A DNA stretch of 64,000 nt from Rickettsiales bacterium. Lineage in GTDB: Bacteria; Pseudomonadota; Alphaproteobacteria; Rickettsiales; JABCZZ01. Positions 16,883 through 25,066 of the stretch are shown in pieces. A model generated the notes under the pieces. That model was not told the DNA's origin and searched no databases. It saw only the letters and a program-made list of their open reading frames with translations. How positions within the stretch are numbered: the stretch's first letter is position 1; each line of letters begins with the position of its first letter. The DNA lies in NCBI GenBank assembly GCA_035765535.1, contig DASTXE010000003.1, forward strand, positions 186,001 to 250,000, read 5' to 3'. The position numbers and the translations under genes are program-made.

Positions 16883-19618
16883 ATGGGGTTGTTATCTGCG
16901 TTAAATAGCGCCGTATCAGGACTGAATGTCAATCAGCAGAACCTGAACATACTGTCGCAGAATATCAGTAATGCCAATACGCCGAATTACTCGAAGGAAG
17001 TCGTCCACCAGGCGGCAAACTTCATCGCAGGTCAGGGCGAAGGCGCAACGGTTGCAAGCGTTACTCGCAGCGTCAGCGATTATCTGAGCGCACAGGTCAA
17101 TGCGCAGTCTTCGGTCGCAAGCGGTGCTTCGGTCGTAACGGATTATTATGCGCAGATACAGAACCTGCTCGGGCAGCCTGGCACCACGAACAGCATAGAC
17201 CAGGGCATATCCTCTTTCTTCGTGGCAATGCAGAATCTGGCGAACTCGCCGAGCGCCACCACGCAGACCAGCGCTATCAATGCAGCCACTTCCATGGCCA
17301 ATCAGCTTTCCACGCTGGCTAATTCGCTTGAAAACCTGAGAATGCAGGCCGATACGGACATTAATGGCGCGATCAACAACGTCAATGCTGATCTGAAAAG
17401 CCTGATCCAGACGAACCTCGCATTGCAGCATGCGGCTGCAGTAGGGCAGAATACGGCTGGATTACTCGATCAGCGTGATGCATCGCTCAACGACCTGTCC
17501 CAGTATATGGACATCAAACCGAGCTTTGCCGAAGATGGTGAAGTGTCGATCAACACCACCAACGGTGTGACGCTTCTGACCAACACCACTTCCGCTGAGT
17601 TGCAATATTCTCCAATTTCTTCTGTCACGACACTGATCAATAATAGCTCGATCGGTGCGATCAACGTCGTCACAACAGATGCTAATGGAAACGTGCTGGG
17701 CCAGAAAGTGCCGATTGTCAGCAGCGGACCGAGCTCTGCCGTCACCACGTCGCTTACGAGCGGGAAAATCCTTGGGCTGTTGCATATGCGCGATAGCATT
17801 ATCCCTAACGTATTAAGCCAGCTCGATACGTTGGCCGGTACCCTCAGGGATAAAGTCAATGCCATTAACAATGCAGGCACGAGCTTTCCGCCGCCGAACT
17901 CCTATACGGGTACGACGCTGATCAAGGGCAGCGATATATCGCAATATTCCGGTAGCGTGCAGATTGCCGTGCTAGGCAGCAACGGTTCGCCGGTCTCTTC
18001 TCCTTATACGGACGAACCTAATGGCCTTCAGCCACTGACACTGGATCTCTCGGCGCTCAACACCGGCAAAGGGAACGGCACACTTTCGGTGGATGGATTG
18101 ATCAATACCATCAACCAGTTTTACGGTCCGCCGCAGAACAAGATGGAGCTCGGTAATATCAACAATGCGCAGCTCGATGTGGTGTCCGATAATATTCCGG
18201 ATACCGGCAACACGCTGAACTTTGCCTTCAACCTGAACAATATCAGCTCCGGTAACGCAGATTTTTATACAAGCGGCTATACGGTGCTCGATAGCAGCGG
18301 CAGCGTAATTGCCAGCAGTACTGCAGGTACGGTGACGAGCACGCAGCCTGCCCTAACGCTGAACGGCACGAATACCTACCAGACAACATCGGGAAGCAAT
18401 ACGGTAACGGTCACAACCACCGGCAACAATACGTTCAAGAATGGCGATATCGTATACCTGAACGCACCTTCCGGCTCGGTGAACGGCCTTTCAGGCTCGC
18501 AGCTCGGAGGCTATTTTACAGTCAGCAATGTCACAGGTAATACATTCGATATCACAGTCTCCGGGGCAGGTGCTACGAGCACCGGGCCTGCTAGTGTTTC
18601 CGGCGTTACGGGTTTCAGCAAATATGACTCTGTGAATGCAGGCAAAGCGACTGGTACGGCCGGTCAGGGGATCGTCACTGCGCAGCTTGGCGCGGCAGCG
18701 TCTACCTCGCCTTATTTCACGGTACAGGCAACTATTGCTACTGTTGATAGCGGTGGGAACCTGGTGCAATCCGTTGTATCTTACCGCGTTCCTAATAATC
18801 AGGCCAATTCGCGCAACGAGCTGATCGGGGCGGCAAGCGCTACGCAGAACGGCAAAATCATGGCGCCTACTACCACGCAGCCCCTGCTGACCGCCACGCT
18901 GGTGGATGCGGACGGCAAGCCATTGCCCAAAACGAACGGGCTTTACGGCAATCAGGCAGGCTACCTGAAGATTGCTGCAGGGAACAGTTCCTATACGGTG
19001 GCCATTAACGAACTGGACAGCCAGCAGCTTGCGACAGTCACAGGTACAGTAGTGCCGGGCGGAAGCGGACAGGGTCTCTCCCAGTATTTCGGACTGAATA
19101 ACTTCTTCAATCCGTCCTCGTCGAAGAATGGCGATACGGTAACCAATAGCGCTCTGAACTTAAGTGTTGAAAGCCGTATTACAAACAATCCCAGCCTTAT
19201 CAGCACCGGTAAGCTGACGTTGGGGACCCAGCCCACAAATGCAAGCAGCCCGCCCAACTATACTTATGTTCTGACCTCCGGCGATAATACGGTCAGCCAG
19301 CAGTTTGCAGCTTTGTCCACCAGCCTGACAAGCTTTACGACATCAGGCGGCCTGCCGGCCAGCAGCACCACGTTTGCGCAGTATGCCGGACAGATTCTTG
19401 CGGCCACATCCACCAATTCGGCGAACGCCACCACCACCAAGAACAACAGCCAGGCATTGCTTGACGGTTACACGAAGAGCGCACAGTCGGTCTCCGGCGT
19501 AAACCTGGACCAGGAACTGGCTAACACGGTCATCTACCAGAACGCCTACAGTGCCTCGGCCAGGGTGATTTCGGTGGTAGGAACCATGTTCGATGCGTTG
19601 ATTAACAGCATTCAGTAA
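16883..19618 (+). CDS. flgK: Flagellar hook-associated protein 1 FlgK
   Basis: Junction protein between hook and filament, 911 residues, much longer than the usual 450-650. The N-terminus is typical (LLSALNSAVSGLNVNQQNLN, then LSQNISNANTPNYSKE), as is the C-terminal coiled coil (GVNLDQELANTVIYQNAYSASARVISVVGTMFDALIN). The middle, about residues 350-800, is an enlarged Ser/Thr/Gly/Asn-rich surface domain with beta-repeat character. The protein leaves the cell through the flagellar type III exporter, with the upstream FlgN-like protein as probable chaperone. Translation may be limited by the stem-loop immediately upstream. Confidence 0.94.
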   Translation: MGLLSALNSAVSGLNVNQQNLNILSQNISNANTPNYSKEVVHQAANFIAGQGEGATVASVTRSVSDYLSAQVNAQSSVASGASVVTDYYAQIQNLLGQPGTTNSIDQGISSFFVAMQNLANSPSATTQTSAINAATSMANQLSTLANSLENLRMQADTDINGAINNVNADLKSLIQTNLALQHAAAVGQNTAGLLDQRDASLNDLSQYMDIKPSFAEDGEVSINTTNGVTLLTNTTSAELQYSPISSVTTLINNSSIGAINVVTTDANGNVLGQKVPIVSSGPSSAVTTSLTSGKILGLLHMRDSIIPNVLSQLDTLAGTLRDKVNAINNAGTSFPPPNSYTGTTLIKGSDISQYSGSVQIAVLGSNGSPVSSPYTDEPNGLQPLTLDLSALNTGKGNGTLSVDGLINTINQFYGPPQNKMELGNINNAQLDVVSDNIPDTGNTLNFAFNLNNISSGNADFYTSGYTVLDSSGSVIASSTAGTVTSTQPALTLNGTNTYQTTSGSNTVTVTTTGNNTFKNGDIVYLNAPSGSVNGLSGSQLGGYFTVSNVTGNTFDITVSGAGATSTGPASVSGVTGFSKYDSVNAGKATGTAGQGIVTAQLGAAASTSPYFTVQATIATVDSGGNLVQSVVSYRVPNNQANSRNELIGAASATQNGKIMAPTTTQPLLTATLVDADGKPLPKTNGLYGNQAGYLKIAAGNSSYTVAINELDSQQLATVTGTVVPGGSGQGLSQYFGLNNFFNPSSSKNGDTVTNSALNLSVESRITNNPSLISTGKLTLGTQPTNASSPPNYTYVLTSGDNTVSQQFAALSTSLTSFTTSGGLPASSTTFAQYAGQILAATSTNSANATTTKNNSQALLDGYTKSAQSVSGVNLDQELANTVIYQNAYSASARVISVVGTMFDALINSIQ

Positions 19619-19648
19619 AGAACGGCTTTGGAGAGTAAGGAGTAATAT

Positions 19649-20560
19649 ATGTCATCGGTCCAATCAGTAAGCACCTTCGGTTCTCTGCAGACACTGCTGC
19701 AGAATATGGGGGAAGTGCAGAATTCGTTGAGCACCTCCCAGGAAGCGATTTCCAGCGGCAAGGCAAGCCAGACCTTCGACGGTATGGCATCGGACGTGCA
19801 GCAGCTGACTTCGATCAGCGCTCAGGTGACGCGCATTACCAATTACCAGTCGGGCAATGCCACCGTCATCGGCCAGATGCAGACGACTTCCACCGTGCTT
19901 GGGCAGATCCAGAATATCGCAAGCAGCCTCAAGAGCTTAGTGCAGAGCCAGATCAGCGGCACATTGAGCGGCGCTTCCTTCAAGCAGCAGGTGAAGTCGC
20001 AGGTGGAAGCGCTGGCAGCAGCACTGAACACCAATTACGGCGGAAATTTCATCTTCGCAGGTGCAGCAACGTCTGCGCCTCCGATTAAGACCCCGGTTCC
20101 GACTAATAATGCGGTGGGCGTGCCGGATGCATCTTATTATCAAGGCAGCACACTGGACCCGCAGGTACGTATTTCCGACAGCCAGTTGATTACTCCGGGC
20201 GTAAATGGCAGCGAACTGGCCTTCCAGCAGCTTTTTGCAGGCATGAACCAGGCATTGACAGCACCGGATGGCGCAAGTGGCTCAGATATACTGACAGCAT
20301 CGGAAAACCTTATAGATAAAGGGATGCAGGGGGTGATTACCCTGCAGTCAAGGGTAAATTCAAACATTCTCACGGTCCAGCAGTCCAATACGCAGGCGCA
20401 GTCTGTACAGACTTATTACACGGGAATTGTGAACAGCCTTACGAATGCGGATGAAATCTCGCTATCCGCCAAGGTAGCGCAGGATACAACGGTGCTGCAG
20501 GCAAGTTTTGCGACATTTGCGCGTATCAGCCAGCTTTCGCTGGTAAATTTTCTCAAATAG
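19649..20560 (+). CDS. flgL: Flagellar hook-associated protein 3 FlgL
   Basis: Second hook-filament junction protein, 303 residues, a normal length. The N-terminal helix region (TFGSLQTLLQNMGEVQNSLSTSQEAISSGK) and the C-terminal helix (SLTNADEISLSAKVAQDTTVLQASFATFARISQLSLVNFL) match the flagellin-like D0/D1 ends of FlgL. The gene follows flgK by 30 bases with AAGGAG before the ATG, in the same operon. Confidence 0.93.
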   Translation: MSSVQSVSTFGSLQTLLQNMGEVQNSLSTSQEAISSGKASQTFDGMASDVQQLTSISAQVTRITNYQSGNATVIGQMQTTSTVLGQIQNIASSLKSLVQSQISGTLSGASFKQQVKSQVEALAAALNTNYGGNFIFAGAATSAPPIKTPVPTNNAVGVPDASYYQGSTLDPQVRISDSQLITPGVNGSELAFQQLFAGMNQALTAPDGASGSDILTASENLIDKGMQGVITLQSRVNSNILTVQQSNTQAQSVQTYYTGIVNSLTNADEISLSAKVAQDTTVLQASFATFARISQLSLVNFLK

Positions 20561-20636
20561 GGACATTGGCGACAGGGTAATTTTTTAGTGTTTTTTGTGG
20601 TTAACTGGAATATAATAGGGAAAGCAGGGTAATTTT

Positions 20637-21149
20637 ATGATGGTGGGAGTGTCCGTGAGCCAATTGGAGAAAATGGTATTCCTGGACAAAAGTTCCGGCA
20701 GCCTTGAGTCCGGAATTCCGGAAGAAATCGAGACGCGCTTCGGCAAGGTTACATTGCACAGGGATAAGATGGTATCCTTCCCGCGCGGCTTGCTTGGCAT
20801 GCCGGAAAAAAGAAATTTCCAGGTTTCCGAATTTCCCAGTGATAAACTGCGTCGCTTTAAGCTGCTGCAGTGCTGCGATGACTATGCCCTGTCATTCATC
20901 ACATTCCCTATCGGTCTCGAAAACGGTATCATAGCCGCTGAAGACTTGTTGCGTGCGAGCACTGAACTCGGCATCCAGCCGGATAACCTGGCCGTACTGC
21001 TGATTGCATCCGTGCATCGCTCTCCGGAAAAGGTGACGATCTCCGTCAATGCGCGTGCGCCCCTTCTGATTGACGCCTCATTGCGTCTCGCAGCCCAGTA
21101 CGTCTTCCAGACGGATAAGTACAAAGTCCAGCATTACATCACTGCATAA
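20637..21149 (+). CDS. fliW: Flagellar assembly factor FliW
   Basis: A 170-residue cytoplasmic protein. In other bacteria FliW binds flagellin, and separately binds the translational repressor CsrA; when flagellin is exported, FliW frees itself and antagonises CsrA, releasing flagellin mRNA. The FliW core runs from about residue 32: ETRFGKVTLHRDKMVSFPRGLLGMPE, then FPIGLENGIIAAEDL and AVLLIASVH..PEKVTISVNARAPLLIDA, the usual sequence path. The first 30 residues are an extension; a later start at 20676 is possible but less well placed. It follows flgL by 76 bases. No csrA gene is in the window. Confidence 0.88.
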   Translation: MMVGVSVSQLEKMVFLDKSSGSLESGIPEEIETRFGKVTLHRDKMVSFPRGLLGMPEKRNFQVSEFPSDKLRRFKLLQCCDDYALSFITFPIGLENGIIAAEDLLRASTELGIQPDNLAVLLIASVHRSPEKVTISVNARAPLLIDASLRLAAQYVFQTDKYKVQHYITA

Positions 21150-21161
21150 AAAGCCCTGGAG

Positions 21162-21180
21162 GCGGGTAGCGGCCCGCTTT
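21162..21180 (+). terminator. Short hairpin after fliW, possible weak terminator
   Basis: GCGGG at 21162-21166 pairs with CCCGC at 21173-21177 and is followed by TTT. The stem is only five G-C pairs and the T-run is short, so it may attenuate rather than stop transcription into the LysE-type gene. Confidence 0.35.
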
Positions 21181-21229
21181 ACATTTCGTGGCGCTTGTGA
21201 AATGGTGAGGCTCGGTTCATTTCCCTCTA

Positions 21230-21871
21230 TTGGTGATGATTATGACCGCCTCGCTTCTAACAGCCTTTTCCATCTATGCGCTCGTGGCGCTTCTCACGCC
21301 CGGCCCCAATAATATCATGCTGCTGACTTCCGGCCTGCATTTCGGCATGTCGCGTACCGTGCCGCATATGGCGGGCGTGGTAGGCGGTTTTATGCTGATG
21401 GTCATATTAGTGGGGCTTGGCCTTGGGGCGGTATTCACAGCCTATCCGCAGTCTTATCTGTGGATGCAGTATGCGGCAGCGGCATATCTGCTTTACCTCG
21501 CGTGGAAGATAGCGACTTCAGGGCCGATGACGGTAGGGCAGGAGGATGAAGATACCACGCGCAAGCCCATGAGCTTCCTGTCTGCGGCGATGTTCCAGTG
21601 GGTGAATCCGAAAGCCTGGATTATCGTGGCCGGTGCCGTAAGCCTTTACGCACCGCATGAGCATTACCTGCTGAACGTGCTGATTATTGCGTTTATCTTC
21701 GGTGTCGTGGGAGTGCCAAGCGTAGCGGTCTGGGCGGCTTTCGGCAGTATGTTCAGAAAAGTCTTTTCGCATGAACGCTACATGAAGCCGTTTAACTGGT
21801 GCATGGCGCTGATGCTGGTATTGTCGATTTATCCGACCTTGAAAGATATTGTAGGAAAGGTGATAGGCTGA
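21230..21871 (+). CDS. LysE/RhtB-type amino acid exporter
   Basis: Inner-membrane efflux protein of about 210 residues with six hydrophobic helices. The family signature is clear: LLTPGPNNIMLLTSGLHFGMSRTVPHM near the N-terminus, LYLAWKIATSG in the third helix and MFQWVNPKAWIIVAGAV in the fourth. Members export basic or neutral amino acids such as lysine, threonine or homoserine; the substrate here cannot be told. The start may be TTG at 21230, ATG at 21236 or ATG at 21242, the last fitting the family best. Its TGA overlaps the ATG of the FliB-like gene by one base. Confidence 0.87.
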   Translation: MVMIMTASLLTAFSIYALVALLTPGPNNIMLLTSGLHFGMSRTVPHMAGVVGGFMLMVILVGLGLGAVFTAYPQSYLWMQYAAAAYLLYLAWKIATSGPMTVGQEDEDTTRKPMSFLSAAMFQWVNPKAWIIVAGAVSLYAPHEHYLLNVLIIAFIFGVVGVPSVAVWAAFGSMFRKVFSHERYMKPFNWCMALMLVLSIYPTLKDIVGKVIG

Positions 21872-23046
21872 TGGCAGTTATCGCACCGGAATTCATGAAA
21901 CAGTTTCGCTGCATCGGCGCAGAATGCCCCGATACATGCTGCAAGGGCTGGAACATGCAGGTCTCGGACGAGAATTACGAGAAGTATAAAAAAGAAGCGC
22001 CTGAGCTTTTAGAGTCGGTCGCAGGTGAGCCGGGGCAATATGTCATGCGGCGCGATGTAAAGACGAGCTACTGCGTAAAATTTACCGAAGGTCTGTGCGG
22101 CATCCAGAATAAATACGGCGAAGCATTCCTCGGCGATGCCTGCCATTTCTATCCGCGCGTCACACGCAAACTGGGCGATACCGTTATGATGACGGCGACG
22201 CTTTCCTGCCCGGAAATCGCGCGGCTGGCGCTGTTCGATCATTCGCCCTTCCTGCTGGATGCATCGGACATGGACCACATTATGGGACAGGCAAAGGATT
22301 ATCTGCCTGCATCGCTTTCGACGGAAGCGGCTATCGGAATATACCGGCATTTTATAGAAGCGGCGCTGGATGAATCGGTGACGGCCGAGCGTGCTCTGAT
22401 GCGGATCTTTACCGTATGCGAATCGCTCGAGCGTATTGATGTAGCTTCCTGGCCGGATGCTGTGCCGTTCTACCTTGCCCATGCCGATTCCGGACTGCCT
22501 GCGCCGGAAGGAAAGCCCACCGATCAGTGCTTCCTGCTGCAGGCGCTTTGCGGTTTGATGGTGGCGGCGAAGAAAACGGGCGATGGCAGGCTGATGCACA
22601 CCGTGACCGATATGCAGCACGCGTTGCATGTCACTGTGCGGATGGATAATCTTGCAATCGTGGCGCTGCCCGATAGTGACCATGCGCTGCAGACCGTGCT
22701 GGAAAGCTGGCGCAATGAGCATGCGGCACAGTACGAGCATATTCTGCGGCGTTATCTTGCCGTGCAGCTCTCGCAGGCACTGTTTCCGTTCTGCGGTTTC
22801 GGTGACACTTTAACGCAGCGTATTGCCATCATTGGTGTGCGGCTGGCCACTATCAAACTTGCGCTTATGTGCGCAAGCACCCTCTCTCCCAAACCGCTCA
22901 CACAGGACGAAATCATCCGTGCCGTGCAAAGTATCGCACGCTTCATGGATCATCTGGCGGATCCCGAATTTTCCGTCAAAATCTATCAGGAAACAGGCTG
23001 GCTCAAAAAACCCCGCCTGCGCGCCCTTCTCGGGGATGGCATTTAA
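21871..23046 (+). CDS. fliB: FliB-family flagellin lysine N-methylase
   Basis: A 391-residue cytoplasmic protein starting MAVIAPEFMKQFRCIGAECPDTCCKGW, the cysteine-rich opening of the FliB family, which in Salmonella methylates lysines on the flagellin surface. Further cysteines sit in SYCVKFTEGLCGIQNKYGE, GDACHFYPR and TLSCPE, consistent with a metal or iron-sulphur site. The C-terminal half is helical and less conserved. The start is ATG 21871, overlapping the LysE-type stop by one base. It lies one gene beyond fliW, so a role on the flagellin encoded at 59046-61136 is likely, though this target is inferred. Confidence 0.82.
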   Translation: MAVIAPEFMKQFRCIGAECPDTCCKGWNMQVSDENYEKYKKEAPELLESVAGEPGQYVMRRDVKTSYCVKFTEGLCGIQNKYGEAFLGDACHFYPRVTRKLGDTVMMTATLSCPEIARLALFDHSPFLLDASDMDHIMGQAKDYLPASLSTEAAIGIYRHFIEAALDESVTAERALMRIFTVCESLERIDVASWPDAVPFYLAHADSGLPAPEGKPTDQCFLLQALCGLMVAAKKTGDGRLMHTVTDMQHALHVTVRMDNLAIVALPDSDHALQTVLESWRNEHAAQYEHILRRYLAVQLSQALFPFCGFGDTLTQRIAIIGVRLATIKLALMCASTLSPKPLTQDEIIRAVQSIARFMDHLADPEFSVKIYQETGWLKKPRLRALLGDGI

Positions 23047-23101
23047 GTTTGCCAGCAAATACAGCGATATAGGGCTAATTATTTAATTATTAACGATTTT
23101 A

Positions 23102-23110
23102 TGCTATAAC
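23102..23110 (+). promoter_or_regulatory. Putative extended -10 promoter of the foreign cassette
   Basis: TG at 23102-23103, one base, then TATAAC at 23105-23110 forms an extended -10 element; the -35 region (TTTAAT, 23082-23087) is weak but at the right 17-base distance. The predicted start, near 23117, is exactly the first base of the outer helix of the structured leader described next. Confidence 0.45.
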
Positions 23111-23116
23111 GATAGT

Positions 23117-23262
23117 GTATCTTGGTAGAAGTCTTACTTGGTAAGAGGTTTTTGCCAATCGCGGCATCCGCAATTGCATCACGCAGTTGTCGCACAAGAT
23201 ACCGCTGGAATAAAAGGTCGGATGCCTTCCAGCGTAAGGGTCGTATGGCGTATACACGACCC
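23117..23262 (+). ncRNA. Structured 5' leader with probable pseudoknot
   Basis: Helix A: GTATCTTG (23117-23124) with CAAGATAC (23194-23201). Helix B directly abuts it: CGCTGGAA (23202-23209) with TTCCAGCG (23227-23234). Helix C: GGGTCGT (23238-23244) with ACGACCC (23256-23262). Inside helix A is a hairpin TCTTAC-TTG-GTAAGA (23132-23146), and GGCATCC (23162-23168) can pair with GGATGCC (23220-23226) in the loop of hairpin B, a seven-base kissing or pseudoknot contact. The arrangement lies between a promoter-like site and the gene at 23301. It could be a cis-regulatory RNA or a separate small RNA; no known class was recognised. Confidence 0.55.
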
Positions 23263-23300
23263 AAACCGGAACAACGGAAGGACAAGCTGTGAGGCGAGTC

Positions 23301-23861
23301 ATGCCGGTGCTCACCATCGACGAAAATGGTGATGTGAGCACGGGGGCTGTCGTCGAGGACTTCGAGACGCGGCGCCTGGGAGTCATCCCCACCATCAACA
23401 TCGGTGATGAGGGGGGCTGGCTGGAGTACGTGATGGTCGACCTGCTGCCCGAGACCCTCGCGTGGTGGGACCGCAAGCTGGAGGTCAGCATCTTCGCTGC
23501 GACGTTCAGGCCCTCGAACGAAGAGGACCCTGCGCCGCGGTGGAGGAAGAGCCAGCTTCCCGTCCTCGTACAGTGCGCGATCGAGGACGCCAGCGAGAGC
23601 ACTACCGCGCTCGTGGTGTGCTACCTGCCGATCGTGATGGACGACGAGGACCGCAGGCTCGACGGTGGCACCGTGCACGCACGCGGTCGCATCGGCGGTC
23701 CTCTGGGAAGGGACTCGGAGGAAGATGACGGCAAGCAGATCATCCTCACCATGACGGAGGGGATCCCGGTCACCTTCGAGCTGCACGACGGCGGTACGGC
23801 GACCTACCTGTGGACCCGTGAAGACGGGCTTCGCAAGGTCGAGAACGCCGCGACCGACTAG
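23301..23861 (+). CDS. Hypothetical protein of foreign composition
   Basis: Not recognised. The 186-residue product starts MPVLTIDENGDVSTG at ATG 23301, six bases after GAGG; GTG at 23289 is an in-frame alternative. It is acidic, soluble and beta-rich, with two halves: DVSTGAVVEDFETRRLGVIPTIN ... LPETLAWWDRKLEVSIFAAT and a second part ending VTFELHDGGTATYLWTREDG. There is no signal peptide or membrane helix. Codon use is strikingly different from its neighbours (mostly GAC, GAG, CTC, GTC, ATC and CGC) and the DNA is visibly richer in G+C. With its own promoter-like site, structured leader and strong 3' hairpin it looks like a self-contained, recently acquired unit. Confidence 0.65.
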   Translation: MPVLTIDENGDVSTGAVVEDFETRRLGVIPTINIGDEGGWLEYVMVDLLPETLAWWDRKLEVSIFAATFRPSNEEDPAPRWRKSQLPVLVQCAIEDASESTTALVVCYLPIVMDDEDRRLDGGTVHARGRIGGPLGRDSEEDDGKQIILTMTEGIPVTFELHDGGTATYLWTREDGLRKVENAATD

Positions 23862-23896
23862 GCTGAAGCGCGCGTGAGCGCGTGAAGGCCATCCTC

Positions 23897-23909
23897 CCGG
23901 TTTAACCGG
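23897..23909 (+). repeat. Perfect inverted repeat downstream of the foreign gene
   Basis: CCGGTT-T-AACCGG, a 13-base palindrome between the stop codon at 23861 and the large hairpin at 23916. It may be part of the terminator structure or a protein-binding site. Confidence 0.4.
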
Positions 23910-23915
23910 CAAGCG

Positions 23916-23961
23916 CAGGCGGCGCCACTCCCAAGATTCGTTCTGGGGGAGGCGCCGCCTG
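23916..23961 (+). terminator. Very stable hairpin closing the foreign cassette
   Basis: CAGGCGGCGCC (23916-23926) pairs perfectly with GGCGCCGCCTG (23951-23961). The inside refolds as CCC...GGG around a TTCG tetraloop (23937-23940), so almost the whole 46 bases can form one long stem. There is no clear T-run after it (TCGTGTTTC), so it may act as a Rho-independent stop of the high-G+C type or as a 3' stabiliser. Confidence 0.6.
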
Positions 23962-24011
23962 TCGTGTTTCAGGCCATTGCATCTCGACTGGCGGCGATCT
24001 ATATCTCATTT

Positions 24012-25052
24012 ATGCTGTCTGCAGATAATCCCTCCGATTCTCAAATCAAAGCGTTTCACAAAGCGCTGCACCGTTGGTATGCGGCGCATGGGCGGCGTGA
24101 TTTACCATGGCGCAATACGAACAATCCGTATGAAGTCTATATCAGCGAAATCATGCTGCAGCAGACACAGGTAAAAACCGTGCTGGAGCGTTTCTATGCA
24201 CCGTTCCTGAAAGCTTTCCCTACACTTGCAGCGCTGGCGGCAGCGGATCATCAGGCCGTGGCGAAGAAATGGGAAGGGCTCGGTTATTACACACGCGCGG
24301 CCAATCTGCACAAAGCGGCTCAGCAAAGTGGTGGTATGCTGCCGGGTACGTGGGAAGAGTTGCAGAAGCTGCCCGGCATTGGCCGCAATACTGCGAGCGC
24401 GGTGGCATGCTTCGGATTCGGGCAGGCCGTGCCGGTGATGGAGGCGAATGTGCGGCGCGTGCTGTGCCGCGTTTTTGCCATGAAGGAAGCGCGTGACGAT
24501 GTATTGTGGGAGAAAGCGGAGCTGCTGCTCGATAAGCAGAACCCGTTCGATTACAATCAGGCGATGATGGATATCGGCGCGATGGTCTGTACGAAGCGTG
24601 CGCCGCGCTGCGAGATATGCCCGCTTGCTGCCATATGCAAAGGCAAGATTGCTCCGGAGAGTTATCCCGCGCCGAAAAAAGCCAAAATCACGCCCACGCG
24701 TAAACGCGTCATTGTCGTGCTGCACGATGGGCGGGGAGGCTATTTTCTCTATAAGCGCACGACGCGCTTTCTGCACGGGCTATATGGGTTCCCGGAATAT
24801 GATGAAGGCACAAAAACCTTTACGCTGGCGGAGTCAGAGTACTCATTGCTAAGAAAAGCACTGCTGGGACAAATTACACAGACTTACAGTCATTTCACGC
24901 TTCAGGCGGAAGTGTATCTGGCAAAGGTAGATGCACAGGAGGCAAAAGCAGCGGGGTTGCAGTGCGCTACACGCAATGAGATTAAAGAACTTCCGCTCTC
25001 CGGCGCGGACCATAAAGTGCTGGCGCTGCTGGATACAAATAATCAGAAATAA
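24012..25052 (+). CDS. mutY: MutY-like adenine DNA glycosylase with Asp-to-Glu change
   Basis: DNA repair glycosylase of the MutY family, which removes A paired with 8-oxoguanine. The 346-residue product from ATG 24012 has WRNTNNPYEVYISEIMLQQTQV (the catalytic Glu in SEIMLQQT), a helix-hairpin-helix KLPGIGRNTASAVACFGFG, the iron-sulphur ligands C-x6-C-x2-C-x5-C in CTKRAPRCEICPLAAIC, and a C-terminal NUDIX-like domain for 8-oxoG recognition. Where MutY normally has the second catalytic residue in L-D-G-N-V, this protein reads PVMEANVRRV, a Glu in place of Asp and Ala in place of Gly. Activity or specificity may be altered. It lies just after the foreign cassette. Confidence 0.87.
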   Translation: MLSADNPSDSQIKAFHKALHRWYAAHGRRDLPWRNTNNPYEVYISEIMLQQTQVKTVLERFYAPFLKAFPTLAALAAADHQAVAKKWEGLGYYTRAANLHKAAQQSGGMLPGTWEELQKLPGIGRNTASAVACFGFGQAVPVMEANVRRVLCRVFAMKEARDDVLWEKAELLLDKQNPFDYNQAMMDIGAMVCTKRAPRCEICPLAAICKGKIAPESYPAPKKAKITPTRKRVIVVLHDGRGGYFLYKRTTRFLHGLYGFPEYDEGTKTFTLAESEYSLLRKALLGQITQTYSHFTLQAEVYLAKVDAQEAKAAGLQCATRNEIKELPLSGADHKVLALLDTNNQK

Positions 25053-25066
25053 CTATTCTAGTTCTT

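Noticed and set aside
23047..23116. Attachment site or insertion-sequence end at the left edge of the foreign cassette
   Set aside because: No terminal inverted repeats, target duplication or integrase gene could be seen flanking 23102-23961.
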